Source: Stenotrophomonas maltophilia
GTDB lineage: Bacteria; Pseudomonadota; Gammaproteobacteria; Xanthomonadales; Xanthomonadaceae
Direction: 5' to 3'
DNA: 35,224 bases
Assembly: GCA_002387845.1 (NCBI GenBank)
Contig: DGLB01000049.1
Span: 1 to 35,224, forward strand
The notes beneath the pieces were generated by a model that saw nothing but the letters and a program-made list of their open reading frames with translations, was not told the origin of the DNA and searched no databases. Position numbers and translations under genes: made by a program. Below are positions 15,672 to 23,785 of the stretch, one piece after another; within the stretch, counting starts at the first letter, position 1, and every line of letters begins with the position of its first letter.

Positions 15672-16769
15672 TCAGGCGGCGGTGCCGCTGCTGTCGCGGA
15701 TGCGAAGCTGCACCGGAGCCACGGTGCGCTGTGGCGGTGCGGTGGGGTTGTCGAGCCGGTGCAGCAGCAGCTCGGCGGCCTGCCGGCCCCGCTCGCGCGG
15801 ATTCACGGTCAGGGTGGTCAGCGGCGGCAGTGCCACCGCTGCTTCTGAAATGTCATCGAACCCGGTTACCGCGAACTCGGTGCCGGGGCGTACCCCACGC
15901 GAGGCCAGGCCCAGCATCAGGCCCAGTGCGACGGTGTCGTTGTAGCAGACCGCCGCGGTCGGCTGTGCGCCCTCGGCGAACAGTTCACCGGTGCGTGCGG
16001 CCGCTTCCAGCCGGTTGGGTGCGGATTCGATCATCCACTGCGGCGGCACCTGCAGCCCGGCCTCGCCCAACGCCTGCTTGTAGCCGGCACGGCGCTGATG
16101 GCAGGAGCTGGAGTCGGCATGGCCACCGAAGAACGCAATCCGCGTATGGCCCCGTTCAATCAGGTGCCGGGTGGCCAGGTAGGCCCCCTGCTGGTTGTCC
16201 AGGGTCAGGAAGTCCCAGTCCCCGCCTTTCAGCTCGCGGTTGAACAGCAGCACGTTGGCATTGAAGCCCAGTGCCTGGCGCAGTTCGGTGGCATCGGTAC
16301 CTTCGGCCGGCGACAGGATCAGCCCGGCCGGGGTGTGTTCCATCAGCGTGGACACCACCGCCTGTTGGCGCTGCGGCGATTCGCCGGTGCTGCCCAGCAG
16401 GGTCACGTAGCCCTTCGCGCCAAGCGCTTCGTCCACGCCGGACGCGAATTCGGCAAAGAACGGGTTGGACAGGTCGTTGATCACCAGCGCCACGCTGCTG
16501 GAGGTCCGCCGACGCAGGTTGGCCGCGCTGCGGTTGTAGACGTAACGCTGCTTGCGCAGCTCGGCCTCGACCCGGGCGCGGGTGTCCACGTTGACCAGCG
16601 GGCTGCCACGCAGCACCAGCGACACGGTCGCGCGCGAGACCCCGATGGCCTCGGCAATGTCGGTCACGGTCACCGCACGTCCGCTTGCACGTGACGTGGG
16701 TGCAGCGGCCCCCTTCGAAGACGATGCCTTCGTGGCGGCCCCTCTGGCAGTAGAACGTTCCTTTTTCAT
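15672..16769 (-). CDS. LacI-family transcriptional regulator
   Basis: A 365-residue repressor. Residues 1-34 form a low-complexity Ser/Thr/Ala/Lys-rich extension. The helix-turn-helix follows (VTDIAEAIGVSRATVSLVLRG, about 35-55), and the hinge helix includes NRSAANLRRR. The rest is a periplasmic-binding-protein-like sugar domain (SVALVINDLSNPFF onward, GFDDISEAAVALPPLTT near the C-terminus). It lies inside the mannoside operon after the GH92 gene (62-bp gap). The four GATCGAT-centred palindromes in the GH92/receptor intergenic region have the central CpG symmetry expected of LacI-family operators and are its obvious targets (inference). The inducer is likely mannose or a mannoside. No better internal start was found. 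Confidence 0.92.
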   Translation of the reverse strand: MKKERSTARGAATKASSSKGAAAPTSRASGRAVTVTDIAEAIGVSRATVSLVLRGSPLVNVDTRARVEAELRKQRYVYNRSAANLRRRTSSSVALVINDLSNPFFAEFASGVDEALGAKGYVTLLGSTGESPQRQQAVVSTLMEHTPAGLILSPAEGTDATELRQALGFNANVLLFNRELKGGDWDFLTLDNQQGAYLATRHLIERGHTRIAFFGGHADSSSCHQRRAGYKQALGEAGLQVPPQWMIESAPNRLEAAARTGELFAEGAQPTAAVCYNDTVALGLMLGLASRGVRPGTEFAVTGFDDISEAAVALPPLTTLTVNPRERGRQAAELLLHRLDNPTAPPQRTVAPVQLRIRDSSGTAA

Positions 16770-16831
16770 CGTGGCATCGGGCGGGTCAAGGGAGATGCAA
16801 GCCTAAACGATCGCATCGGCCTGCGCCGCGC

Positions 16832-19294
16832 TCATTCCAGGGACGCCCCCGGGGTCGCGCAGTACGACACCGGCAGCGCCTCGGTCCGGGTGCCCCAGCC
16901 ATTTTCCGGGGCCTGTGTACCCAATGCGTAGCGGATGGTGCCGCCCTGCTGCAGGCGGTTCCAGTCCAGCCAGACCTTGCCCTGGTCCTGGCCGTCGACC
17001 TTTACCGACTGGATGTACTGCAGGGTGCGGCCGTCGGCACCCGGGGCCTGCAGCTTCAGCGCGCGGCCGGTGCCCAGGTCCACTTCCACGTTGGCGAAGC
17101 GCGGGGTGTGCAGCAGGAACTCACCGGTGCCCGGCACGGCCGGGTACAGGCCCAGCGCACTGAACAGGTACCACGCCGACATGGTGCCCAGGTCGTCGTT
17201 GCCGGTCACGCCATTGGGTGCGTTGGTGAACAGCTGCTGCGCGGCGCGCACCACCGTGGCGGTCTTCCACGGCTGGCCGATCAGGGTGTACATCCACGGT
17301 GCGTGCAGGTCGGGTTCGTTGTTGGGGTTGTAGCGGTACTGGTTGTAGTAGCTGTACGGCCCCACCACCCATTCCTTGCGCGCGGCCTGCAGCGGCGACT
17401 GCAGCAGCGCGTCGTAGGCAAAGAACGCGTCCAGGCGCTTGCCGGTCTGTTCGCGGCCGTGCATGGCCTGGACCAGTCCCGGCATGTCCTGCTGGGCCAG
17501 CCATTGGTACTGCCAGGCCGTGCCTTCGTGGAAGCCGTGGTGGGAACGCGGGCTGTAGTGGCCGTCGGCCGGCACGTACCACTTGCCGTCGTCCATGCGC
17601 GGGCGCGGGAAGCCGCTCATGCCGGTCTCCTCATCGCGCACCGAGGCATCCCACACCTTGTGCCAGTTGCGGCCGCGCTCGCGCAGCACGCCGGCATCGG
17701 CACTGTGCCCCAGGCCATCGGCCATCTGCGCCAGCGCGCAGTCGGCCAGGGCGTATTCCAGCGTGGCCGAACCGCCGTGGTGCGGGTCCACGTCCATGCC
17801 CTTGGAAGGGAACGCGCGGTCATAGGCGACGAAGCCGTTCTGCACATAGCCCGGGTTACCCGAGCGACCGGCATGGCGGGAGTTCATCGGCGGCAGCTCG
17901 AACGCGTTGCGGCGCAGCGCGGTGTAAGCCTCGGCCTCACGCCCCTTGAGTGCACCGAAGCGCCACAGGTCGGCCATGAAGGGAGTGACCGGGTCGCCGG
18001 TCATGATGTTGGTTTCAAAGTTGGCGTAGCCCCAGCGCGGCAGCCAGCCGCCCTGTTCGTTGATCGCCAGCAGGGTGCGGCCAATGTCACGGGTGACCTC
18101 GGGGCGGGTCAGTGCCAGCCACTGGTTCTGCGCACGGTAGGTGTCCCACAGCGAGAAGTACTCGTAATAGGTCCAGCCGTCGGCGCGATGGATCTGGTCG
18201 TCATAGCCGCGGTAGCGGCCGTCGGCGTCGCTGCCCGTCAGCGGCTGCAGCAGCGCGTGGTACAGCGCGGTGTACAACACGGTGCGGTCGTCGGCGTGCT
18301 TGCTGTCCACGCGCACGGTGTTCAGTTCCTTGCGCCATTGCTGCTGGGCCAGGCTGCGCATGCGCTCGAAGCCGAGCAGCTTGCCGCCCTGCATGCCGTC
18401 TTCGCGCAGGTTGGTGCGCGCGCCTTCGGCATCCACGTGCGAGATGGCGCTCACCGCGGTGACCGCGCGGCCCTTGGAGGTATCAAAGCTCAACCAGGCT
18501 CCGCTCGGCTTCTGCTCGCCTTCCATGCCATGGCGCGCGCCGGGCAGGCCACCGGCCTCACCCCACGTACCGAACGCCTTGAACGGGCGGTCGAACTCGA
18601 TCCGGAACCAGGTGGTGTACTGGTGGCCACCGCAGAAGCTCTTGGTGACCAGCTTGCCTTCCACGACGCGGTCGCCTACCACGTCGATGACGCTGCCGAT
18701 CACCGAATGGCGCTCGTTGGCCTGGCCGACGTTGACCAGCACATGGCCTTCGGCCTTGTCGGCCGGGAAGGTGTAGCGCTCGGCGGCGGCGCGGGTGCGC
18801 GCGGTGGCCTCGGCATCGATGCCGCCGTAGCTGGTCAGGCGCACCTTGTAATAGCCGGCCTGCCCTACTTCGCCTTCATGGGTGTAGCTGGAGGCGTAGG
18901 CCTTGTGGTCGAAGCTCTTGGCGTTGTCGGTATCGAAGTCGCCGCCCGGGCCGATGCTGCCGGTCACCGGCAGCACCGAGACCTGGCCGCCCTGCTCCCA
19001 GCACCCGGCCCCGGACAGGAACGAATGGCCGAAACCGCGGATCTTCGGGTCGTCATAGCGCCAGCCGGCATAGTGCTCACCGATCGGGCTGACCTGGATC
19101 AGGCCAAACGGAGCCGATGCGCCCGGGAACGTGTTGCCGTCGTCCTTGCTGCCGATGAAAGTGTTGACCTCACGTTCCAGCGCGGCCGGCGCGGCCTGCA
19201 GCATCGGGGTGAAGCCCAGCACGGTCAGGCAGGCCAGTCCCAGCAGCGGGCGGTGCAGGAAGGGACGTTGGCGAAGGGACGGCAATCGGCGCAT
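16832..19294 (-). CDS. GH92 alpha-mannosidase, exported
   Basis: An 820-residue calcium-dependent exo-alpha-mannosidase of glycoside hydrolase family 92. An N-terminal signal peptide (hydrophobic 18-33, cleavage after LQA near 35) is followed by the GH92 N-domain (VNTFIGSKDDGNTFPGASAP, FSFLSGAGC-like GHSFLSGAGCWEQGG). The catalytic (alpha/alpha)6 barrel has FHEGTAWQYQW with the likely acid E590, and GNDDLGTMSAWY with the Asp pair 700-701 that positions the base, then LGLYPAVPGTGEFLLHTPRF. Family activity is removal of alpha-1,2/1,3/1,4/1,6-linked mannose from N-glycans or mannoproteins. First gene of the leftward operon; AGGAA lies nine bases before the ATG. In Xanthomonas campestris a GH92 enzyme (NixK) acts in plant N-glycan breakdown. 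Confidence 0.94.
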   Translation of the reverse strand: MRRLPSLRQRPFLHRPLLGLACLTVLGFTPMLQAAPAALEREVNTFIGSKDDGNTFPGASAPFGLIQVSPIGEHYAGWRYDDPKIRGFGHSFLSGAGCWEQGGQVSVLPVTGSIGPGGDFDTDNAKSFDHKAYASSYTHEGEVGQAGYYKVRLTSYGGIDAEATARTRAAAERYTFPADKAEGHVLVNVGQANERHSVIGSVIDVVGDRVVEGKLVTKSFCGGHQYTTWFRIEFDRPFKAFGTWGEAGGLPGARHGMEGEQKPSGAWLSFDTSKGRAVTAVSAISHVDAEGARTNLREDGMQGGKLLGFERMRSLAQQQWRKELNTVRVDSKHADDRTVLYTALYHALLQPLTGSDADGRYRGYDDQIHRADGWTYYEYFSLWDTYRAQNQWLALTRPEVTRDIGRTLLAINEQGGWLPRWGYANFETNIMTGDPVTPFMADLWRFGALKGREAEAYTALRRNAFELPPMNSRHAGRSGNPGYVQNGFVAYDRAFPSKGMDVDPHHGGSATLEYALADCALAQMADGLGHSADAGVLRERGRNWHKVWDASVRDEETGMSGFPRPRMDDGKWYVPADGHYSPRSHHGFHEGTAWQYQWLAQQDMPGLVQAMHGREQTGKRLDAFFAYDALLQSPLQAARKEWVVGPYSYYNQYRYNPNNEPDLHAPWMYTLIGQPWKTATVVRAAQQLFTNAPNGVTGNDDLGTMSAWYLFSALGLYPAVPGTGEFLLHTPRFANVEVDLGTGRALKLQAPGADGRTLQYIQSVKVDGQDQGKVWLDWNRLQQGGTIRYALGTQAPENGWGTRTEALPVSYCATPGASLE

Positions 19295-19346
19295 GCAGTT
19301 GGGTTCCTGTGGGTCGATGGGCGTGCAAATCCCCGTTGGCGGGAAT

Positions 19347-19360
19347 TTAGATCGATTTAA
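19347..19360. promoter_or_regulatory. Operator copy 1, GH92 side
   Basis: TTAGATCGATTTAA matches the palindrome TTAGATCGATCTAA at 13 of 14 positions. It lies 53 bp upstream of the GH92 start, where it could control the leftward operon. Probable LacI-family operator. Confidence 0.75.
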
Positions 19361-19383
19361 GTGGCGGAGTAAACCACGCCGGT

Positions 19384-19397
19384 TTGGATCGATGCAT
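19384..19397. promoter_or_regulatory. Operator copy 2, weaker
   Basis: TTGGATCGATGCAT matches 10 of 14 positions of the same palindrome and is centred 37 bp from copy 1. It keeps the GATCGAT core. Weaker assignment than the other copies. Confidence 0.5.
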
Positions 19398-19490
19398 TCT
19401 GCGCCGCAACATGAACAACCCGCCGCCTGTTCAGTTATTGCGGAGCAGCATGCGCTTTTGTGTCAGCCATGTTTAAAATTCGCCCGTCGT

Positions 19491-19518
19491 CGGTTTAGAT
19501 CGATCCAACTCTAAACCG
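19491..19518. promoter_or_regulatory. Operator copy 3, enclosed in a larger inverted repeat
   Basis: TTAGATCGATCCAA (19495-19508) matches 13 of 14 positions. It is enclosed in an 8-bp perfect inverted repeat, CGGTTTAG (19491-19498) and CTAAACCG (19511-19518), which is a second layer of symmetry offset from the operator's own axis. Confidence 0.7.
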
Positions 19519-19585
19519 TCATACAGCGGCCGTGGCGCGCTGGGGGGAGCAGCCCGGATTACCCCAGAGAAATCGGCACAAAAGA

Positions 19586-19599
19586 TTAGATCGATTCAA
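19586..19599. promoter_or_regulatory. Operator copy 4, receptor side
   Basis: TTAGATCGATTCAA matches 12 of 14 positions of the palindrome. It ends 53 bp before the chosen start of the TonB-dependent receptor, mirroring the distance of copy 1 from the GH92 start. Confidence 0.75.
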
Positions 19600-19652
19600 T
19601 CACATCCGTGTACCAGCACCCCAGTTCGATCCAGGAGAGGGAGAGAGTGGAA

Positions 19653-22600
19653 ATGAAGCAGATGTCCCGTAAGCAAGGTCGCCATGCCCTGTCGGCAGCG
19701 ATCACCTTCGCCCTGACCGCCGCCCTGGCGCCGGTGGCCTTCGCCCAGCAGCAGGCTCCCGCCGCTGCCCCGGCCCAGAGCGCCGACGCCACCACCCTGG
19801 ACAGCGTCCAGGTCACCGGCTACCGCTACGCCATCGAGCAGAGCCTGCAGCAGAAGCGCGACGCCAACGCCGTGGTCGAAGTGATCACCGCCGAGGACGT
19901 GGGCAAGTTCCCCGACAAGAACGTCGCCGATTCGCTGCAGCGCGTCCCGGGCGTGGTGATCACCCGTGACGGCGGCGAAGGCAAGAGCGTCAGCGTGCGT
20001 GGCCTGGACCCGGACCTGACCCTGACCCAGTTGAACGGCAACTACATCGCCACCTCGGAAACCAACGACGAGGCCAGCCGTTCCTTCAACTACACCCTGC
20101 TGCCGTCGAACATGCTGTCCAGCGCCGAGCTGTTCAAGTCGCCGGAAGCGCGCATCGACGAAGGCGGCATCGGTGGCACGGTCATCCTGCACACCCGTCG
20201 CCCGCTGGAAATGGAATCCAACTCCGGCTACGTGACCCTGGAAGGCACCTCGTCGGACACCCACAAAGACGTGGATCCGCAGGCCTCGGCGCTGTACTCC
20301 TGGCACAGCCAGGACGAGCGCTTCGGCGTTCTGGTCGGCGTGACCCAGCAGAAGCGCACCAGCCGCACCATGGAGGTCACCTCCGAGAATTACCAGTGGT
20401 ACGGCATGGACACCACCGCCCGTGACGCGCACGGTCGCGACATCACCCAGGGCGGCGTCAACTACTGGTGGGGCAACTCCGGCTTCAACGACCAGAACGG
20501 CGGCAGCTACACCGACTTCTTCATGCCCACCTCGGTGAACTTCGCGGTGAAGGAAGAAGAACGCGAGCGCAAGGGTGGCCAGTTCACCTTCCAGTTCAAG
20601 CCGGTCGACAACGTCACCATGACCGCGAACTACTTCCGCTTCGAGCTGGACGGCAACTACGAACAGCACATGCTGAAGGTGCCGGAATGGAACATGGCGC
20701 GCTACAACCAGGACGGCAACTGGGCCGGCGGTCGCCTGCTCAATGGGCTGACCATGGATCCCAGCGGCAGCATCGTCACCGGCGCGCAGTTCGAGAAGCA
20801 GGCGGGCAAGGCCTATTACTGCAGTGAAGACGAAGCCGCCGCCGCCGGCATGGCCCCGGGTGGCTGGGGTCCGGACGACTGCACCGTACCGACCCCGCAG
20901 CTGACGGGTGGCTACAGCCGCGAAAAGGCGCTGTCGCAGACCGCCGACCTGAGCATCGACTGGGACATCAGCCCGCTGTGGAAGGCATCCTTCACCGGCG
21001 GTCGCACCTGGTCGGAAGGTGGCCCGTCGATGAACTTCCGCATGTCGGCCAAGCCACGTCGCCGCGTCGATGGCGTGTGGGAAGCCGGCAACCGCTACAC
21101 CGCGTGGGATCTGACCGGCACGCCGTCGGTGACGTTCTCGCCCGACCTGCAGCAGCAGCTGATGAACGGCATTGCCGAAGTGGATACCGGCTCGACCGAC
21201 TCGTCCTGGATGCAGACGGAAGTGGAGCAGAACTACTTCCAGGCCGACTTCACCAAGCTGTTCGAGACCGGCTGGCTGGATTCGATCCAGTTCGGCGCGA
21301 AGTACCGTGACGGCAAGGTCCACCGCAACACCGGCAACACCTACTGGGTGTGCCCGGGTACCGACCCGGCCGACTATGACAACAACCGCTACCAGGCGGG
21401 CTGTGACAGCACGGCGGGCATCGCCCAGCCGGGCTTCTTCCTGTCCAACCCGATCAGCGGCATCCGCGGTGGTTTCGACGCGAACGTGTTCCCGGGCATC
21501 AACTACCCGGCGTACATCAACTACCTGAACCAGACCTACGGCAGTTCGCACAACCGGGTGGAAGAAGACTTCGTCTACAACGTCAACGAGAAGATCTACT
21601 CGGGCTACTTCCAGGTCAACTTCCGCACCGAGCGTCTGCGCGGTAACGTGGGTGTGCGGATGGTGCGCACGGAACAGTTCGCGCAGTCGAGCGATTCGAT
21701 CGAACGTTTCAACGACTACTTCCTGGACAACGCCTCGGGCGCGCCGATGTCGTGTGACGACCCGGCCGCAGCGGCGTTCCCGACCTACGGCTGTGAAAGC
21801 GGCTTCGTGCGCCTGCCGGACAACCTGGCCCGCGAGAAGACCTTCGAGCTGATCGGTTCGGACAAGACCTACACCGACTTCCTGCCCAGCTTCAACATCG
21901 CCTGGGACATCACCGACAACCTGGTGCTGCGTGGTGCCGCCTCGAAGGTGATCGCACGCCCGAGCTACACCAGCATCGCGTCCCCGGGCGCACTGAGCTA
22001 CTACAGCGCCGAGTACGTGAATGACCGCCGCGTGGCCGGTGGTGCGCCGGAGGAAGGCTGGGCGGGCCATGGCAGCAACAAGAACCTGGAACCGTTCGAA
22101 GCCAACCAGTACGACATCGGCCTGGAGTGGTACTTCAAGCCGGGTGCGGTGGCGGGTATCGGCCTGTTCCGCAAGGAAGTGAACAACTTCACGGTGCCGG
22201 TGGTGCGCGACCTGCAGATGGAAGTGGGCGGCCAGATGGTGACGGTGCAGGACTACGAAACCGAAGCGAACGGCCGTGACGGCGTGTCGCAGGGCGTGGA
22301 ACTGTACGGCCAGTACACCTTTGACTTCGGTCTGGGCGTGCAGGCGAACTACACCTACAACGACACCAACCTGGCGTCGATCGTTCTGGACGGCCAGGAT
22401 CTGGGTGCCTCGCCGCTGGTCGGCAGCGCGAAGAACCAGGCCAACGTGACCGTGTTCTACGAGAACGAGAAATTCCTGGCCCGTGCCTCGTACAACCGTC
22501 GTGGTGAAATCGTGGGTGGGTTGACCGCCGGCATGACCGAGTACAGCGAGCCGTACGACCAGCTGGACTTGAACGTGGCCTACAACTTCACCGACTCGCT

Positions 22601-22736
22601 GACCTTCACCGCTTCGGTGCTGAACGCCACCAAGTCGGAGCAGCGCATCCACCTGGGCAACGACACCGACGCCCGCCTGATCTCCAACCTGTACACCGGC
22701 CGTCAGCTGTACTTCGGCGCGACCTACAAGTTCTGA
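19653..22736 (+). CDS. TonB-dependent outer-membrane receptor for glycans
   Basis: A 1027-residue receptor of the large Xanthomonas/Caulobacter type. Signal peptide 1-31 (cleavage after PVAFA) is followed by a TonB-box-like region (TTLDSVQVTGYR) and the plug domain with DANAVVEVITAEDVGKFPD, NVADSLQRVPGV and VRGLDPDLTLTQLNG. The remainder is a beta-barrel that ends in a terminal Phe (FGATYKF). Two in-frame ATGs lie close together; 19653 is preferred because GGAGAGGGAGAGAG lies just upstream. It is divergent from the mannoside operon and shares its operator region, so it most likely imports mannose-containing oligosaccharides or glycopeptides into the periplasm. A siderophore role is unlikely in this context. 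A terminator follows the stop. Confidence 0.93.
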   Translation: MKQMSRKQGRHALSAAITFALTAALAPVAFAQQQAPAAAPAQSADATTLDSVQVTGYRYAIEQSLQQKRDANAVVEVITAEDVGKFPDKNVADSLQRVPGVVITRDGGEGKSVSVRGLDPDLTLTQLNGNYIATSETNDEASRSFNYTLLPSNMLSSAELFKSPEARIDEGGIGGTVILHTRRPLEMESNSGYVTLEGTSSDTHKDVDPQASALYSWHSQDERFGVLVGVTQQKRTSRTMEVTSENYQWYGMDTTARDAHGRDITQGGVNYWWGNSGFNDQNGGSYTDFFMPTSVNFAVKEEERERKGGQFTFQFKPVDNVTMTANYFRFELDGNYEQHMLKVPEWNMARYNQDGNWAGGRLLNGLTMDPSGSIVTGAQFEKQAGKAYYCSEDEAAAAGMAPGGWGPDDCTVPTPQLTGGYSREKALSQTADLSIDWDISPLWKASFTGGRTWSEGGPSMNFRMSAKPRRRVDGVWEAGNRYTAWDLTGTPSVTFSPDLQQQLMNGIAEVDTGSTDSSWMQTEVEQNYFQADFTKLFETGWLDSIQFGAKYRDGKVHRNTGNTYWVCPGTDPADYDNNRYQAGCDSTAGIAQPGFFLSNPISGIRGGFDANVFPGINYPAYINYLNQTYGSSHNRVEEDFVYNVNEKIYSGYFQVNFRTERLRGNVGVRMVRTEQFAQSSDSIERFNDYFLDNASGAPMSCDDPAAAAFPTYGCESGFVRLPDNLAREKTFELIGSDKTYTDFLPSFNIAWDITDNLVLRGAASKVIARPSYTSIASPGALSYYSAEYVNDRRVAGGAPEEGWAGHGSNKNLEPFEANQYDIGLEWYFKPGAVAGIGLFRKEVNNFTVPVVRDLQMEVGGQMVTVQDYETEANGRDGVSQGVELYGQYTFDFGLGVQANYTYNDTNLASIVLDGQDLGASPLVGSAKNQANVTVFYENEKFLARASYNRRGEIVGGLTAGMTEYSEPYDQLDLNVAYNFTDSLTFTASVLNATKSEQRIHLGNDTDARLISNLYTGRQLYFGATYKF

Positions 22737-22777
22737 GTTCCACCCCTGCCGCACGTCACGGCGGGGGATGTTCCTCC

Positions 22778-22815
22778 ACGGCAGCCGCGCTGGTACAGGT
22801 GGCTGCCGTTTTTTT
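22778..22815 (+). terminator. Rho-independent terminator after the receptor
   Basis: ACGGCAGCC (22778-22786) pairs with GGCTGCCGT (22801-22809) around a 14-base loop and is followed by seven T residues (22809-22815). It lies 41 bases after the receptor stop codon. Confidence 0.85.
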
Positions 22816-22881
22816 GTTCGCGCTGTGCCAACAGCCGGTGTCCTCGGGATCCCTGGTTTGGCGGCTCGGGATGTGGGGCCG

Positions 22882-22904
22882 GTAGCGTCGGTCGACAGAC
22901 GACG
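22882..22904 (+). repeat. Possible GTAG-type REP unit with a bulged stem
   Basis: GTAG (22882-22885) is followed by CGTC-G-GTC, loop GACA, and GACGACG, a stem with one bulged base. The start and size fit the GTAG REP type, but the palindrome is imperfect. The rest of 22816-23051 holds no visible gene. Confidence 0.4.
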
Positions 22905-23033
22905 GCCGTGAAATCCCCAACGTCCGGTAACGCATGACCCAAAATCGACGCGGCCGTTGCTCCGGCATTTCCCATGGCCACCGGGCACTGCCTGGGGCGT
23001 GCCGGGGTGGGTTGTTCGCGCGAATCCAACAGC

Positions 23034-23055
23034 AGCCGGGCAAGCCCGGCTCTAC
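23034..23055 (-). repeat. GTAG-type REP unit overlapping the cutC stop
   Basis: These 22 bases are identical to the unit at 3282-3303, read from AGCCGGGCAAG to CTCTAC. On the minus strand it begins GTAGAGCC, and the TAG inside GTAG is the stop codon of cutC. It closes the glucokinase-glycosylasparaginase-cutC gene group. Confidence 0.8.
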
Positions 23056-23783
23056 GCGATGCCGGTCAATGCTGTGCGCAGGGCGGCGACGTGGTCGGCG
23101 CTGGTGGCGACCCAGTCGGGCGACAAACCGACCAGTGCCGGATTCTGGAATTGCATGTCGGAACGCCGCACCGCCTTGGCCGAGGCGTGCAGCTCCGCGC
23201 ACCCGGTCGCCTGCGCCACCGCTGCAATGTTGCGGGGCGTGATCCCCGCGCCCGCCATGATGCGGATCCGACCCGCCGCCTGCTTCACCAGTGCCGCCAG
23301 CGCAACCGCCCCCGCCTCCGCGCTGGCCTGTCCGCCGGAACTCAGAACCCGTTGGCAACCGAGAGAAATCACATCTTCCAAGGCCGCCGACAGATCGCGC
23401 GCCGCATCGAACGCACGATGGAAGGTGACCTGCATCGGCCCTGCGGCCTGTACCAGTTCGCGGCACAACGGCAGATCCACCTGGCCATCGGCATCCAGTG
23501 CGCCAATCACCACGCCGTCGCACCCCAGCGCCCTGCACTGCTGGATGTCGCGCAGCATCAGCTCACCTTCCAGCGCGTCGTAATGGAAATCTCCTGGGCG
23601 TGGCCGGATCAACACGAACAGCGGAATCTGCAACTGCTCGCGGGCCAGCGCGATGCTGCCGAACGAAGGCGTGGTGCCGCCCTCGGCCAGGTTGTCGAAC
23701 AACTCGATGCGATCAGCGCCGCCGCGTTGTGCGGCAAGCGCCGAGGCAACTGAGTTCGAAGCGATTTCCAGCACGTGCGCCAT
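23052..23783 (-). CDS. cutC: CutC-family TIM-barrel protein
   Basis: A 243-residue protein of the CutC family. Conserved signatures are LEIASNSVASALAAQRGGADRIELFDNLAEGGTTPS split across the N-terminus, VLIRPRPGDFHYD (57-69), VVIGALDADGQVD, VTFHRAFD (119-126) and ELHASAK (197-203). The annotation 'copper homeostasis' comes from E. coli, where the cutC copper phenotype was later traced to the sRNA MicL encoded in the gene, so the protein's activity is really unknown. Here it starts two bases after the stop of the glycosylasparaginase gene, with glucokinase upstream, suggesting a step in glycan or glycoasparagine breakdown rather than copper handling (inference). Its TAG stop lies in a REP element. 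Confidence 0.88.
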   Translation of the reverse strand: MAHVLEIASNSVASALAAQRGGADRIELFDNLAEGGTTPSFGSIALAREQLQIPLFVLIRPRPGDFHYDALEGELMLRDIQQCRALGCDGVVIGALDADGQVDLPLCRELVQAAGPMQVTFHRAFDAARDLSAALEDVISLGCQRVLSSGGQASAEAGAVALAALVKQAAGRIRIMAGAGITPRNIAAVAQATGCAELHASAKAVRRSDMQFQNPALVGLSPDWVATSADHVAALRTALTGIA

Positions 23784-23785
23784 GC

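Noticed and set aside
17108..19360. A 750-codon open frame antisense to the GH92 gene
   Set aside because: Shadow frame of a high-G+C gene. It has no recognisable motif and would run through the divergent regulatory region's edge.
19596..22988. An open frame of more than 1100 codons antisense to the TonB-dependent receptor
   Set aside because: Its His/Arg/Val/Gly-rich composition and lack of domains are typical of the complementary frame of a G+C-rich gene. The sense frame has a signal peptide, plug and barrel.
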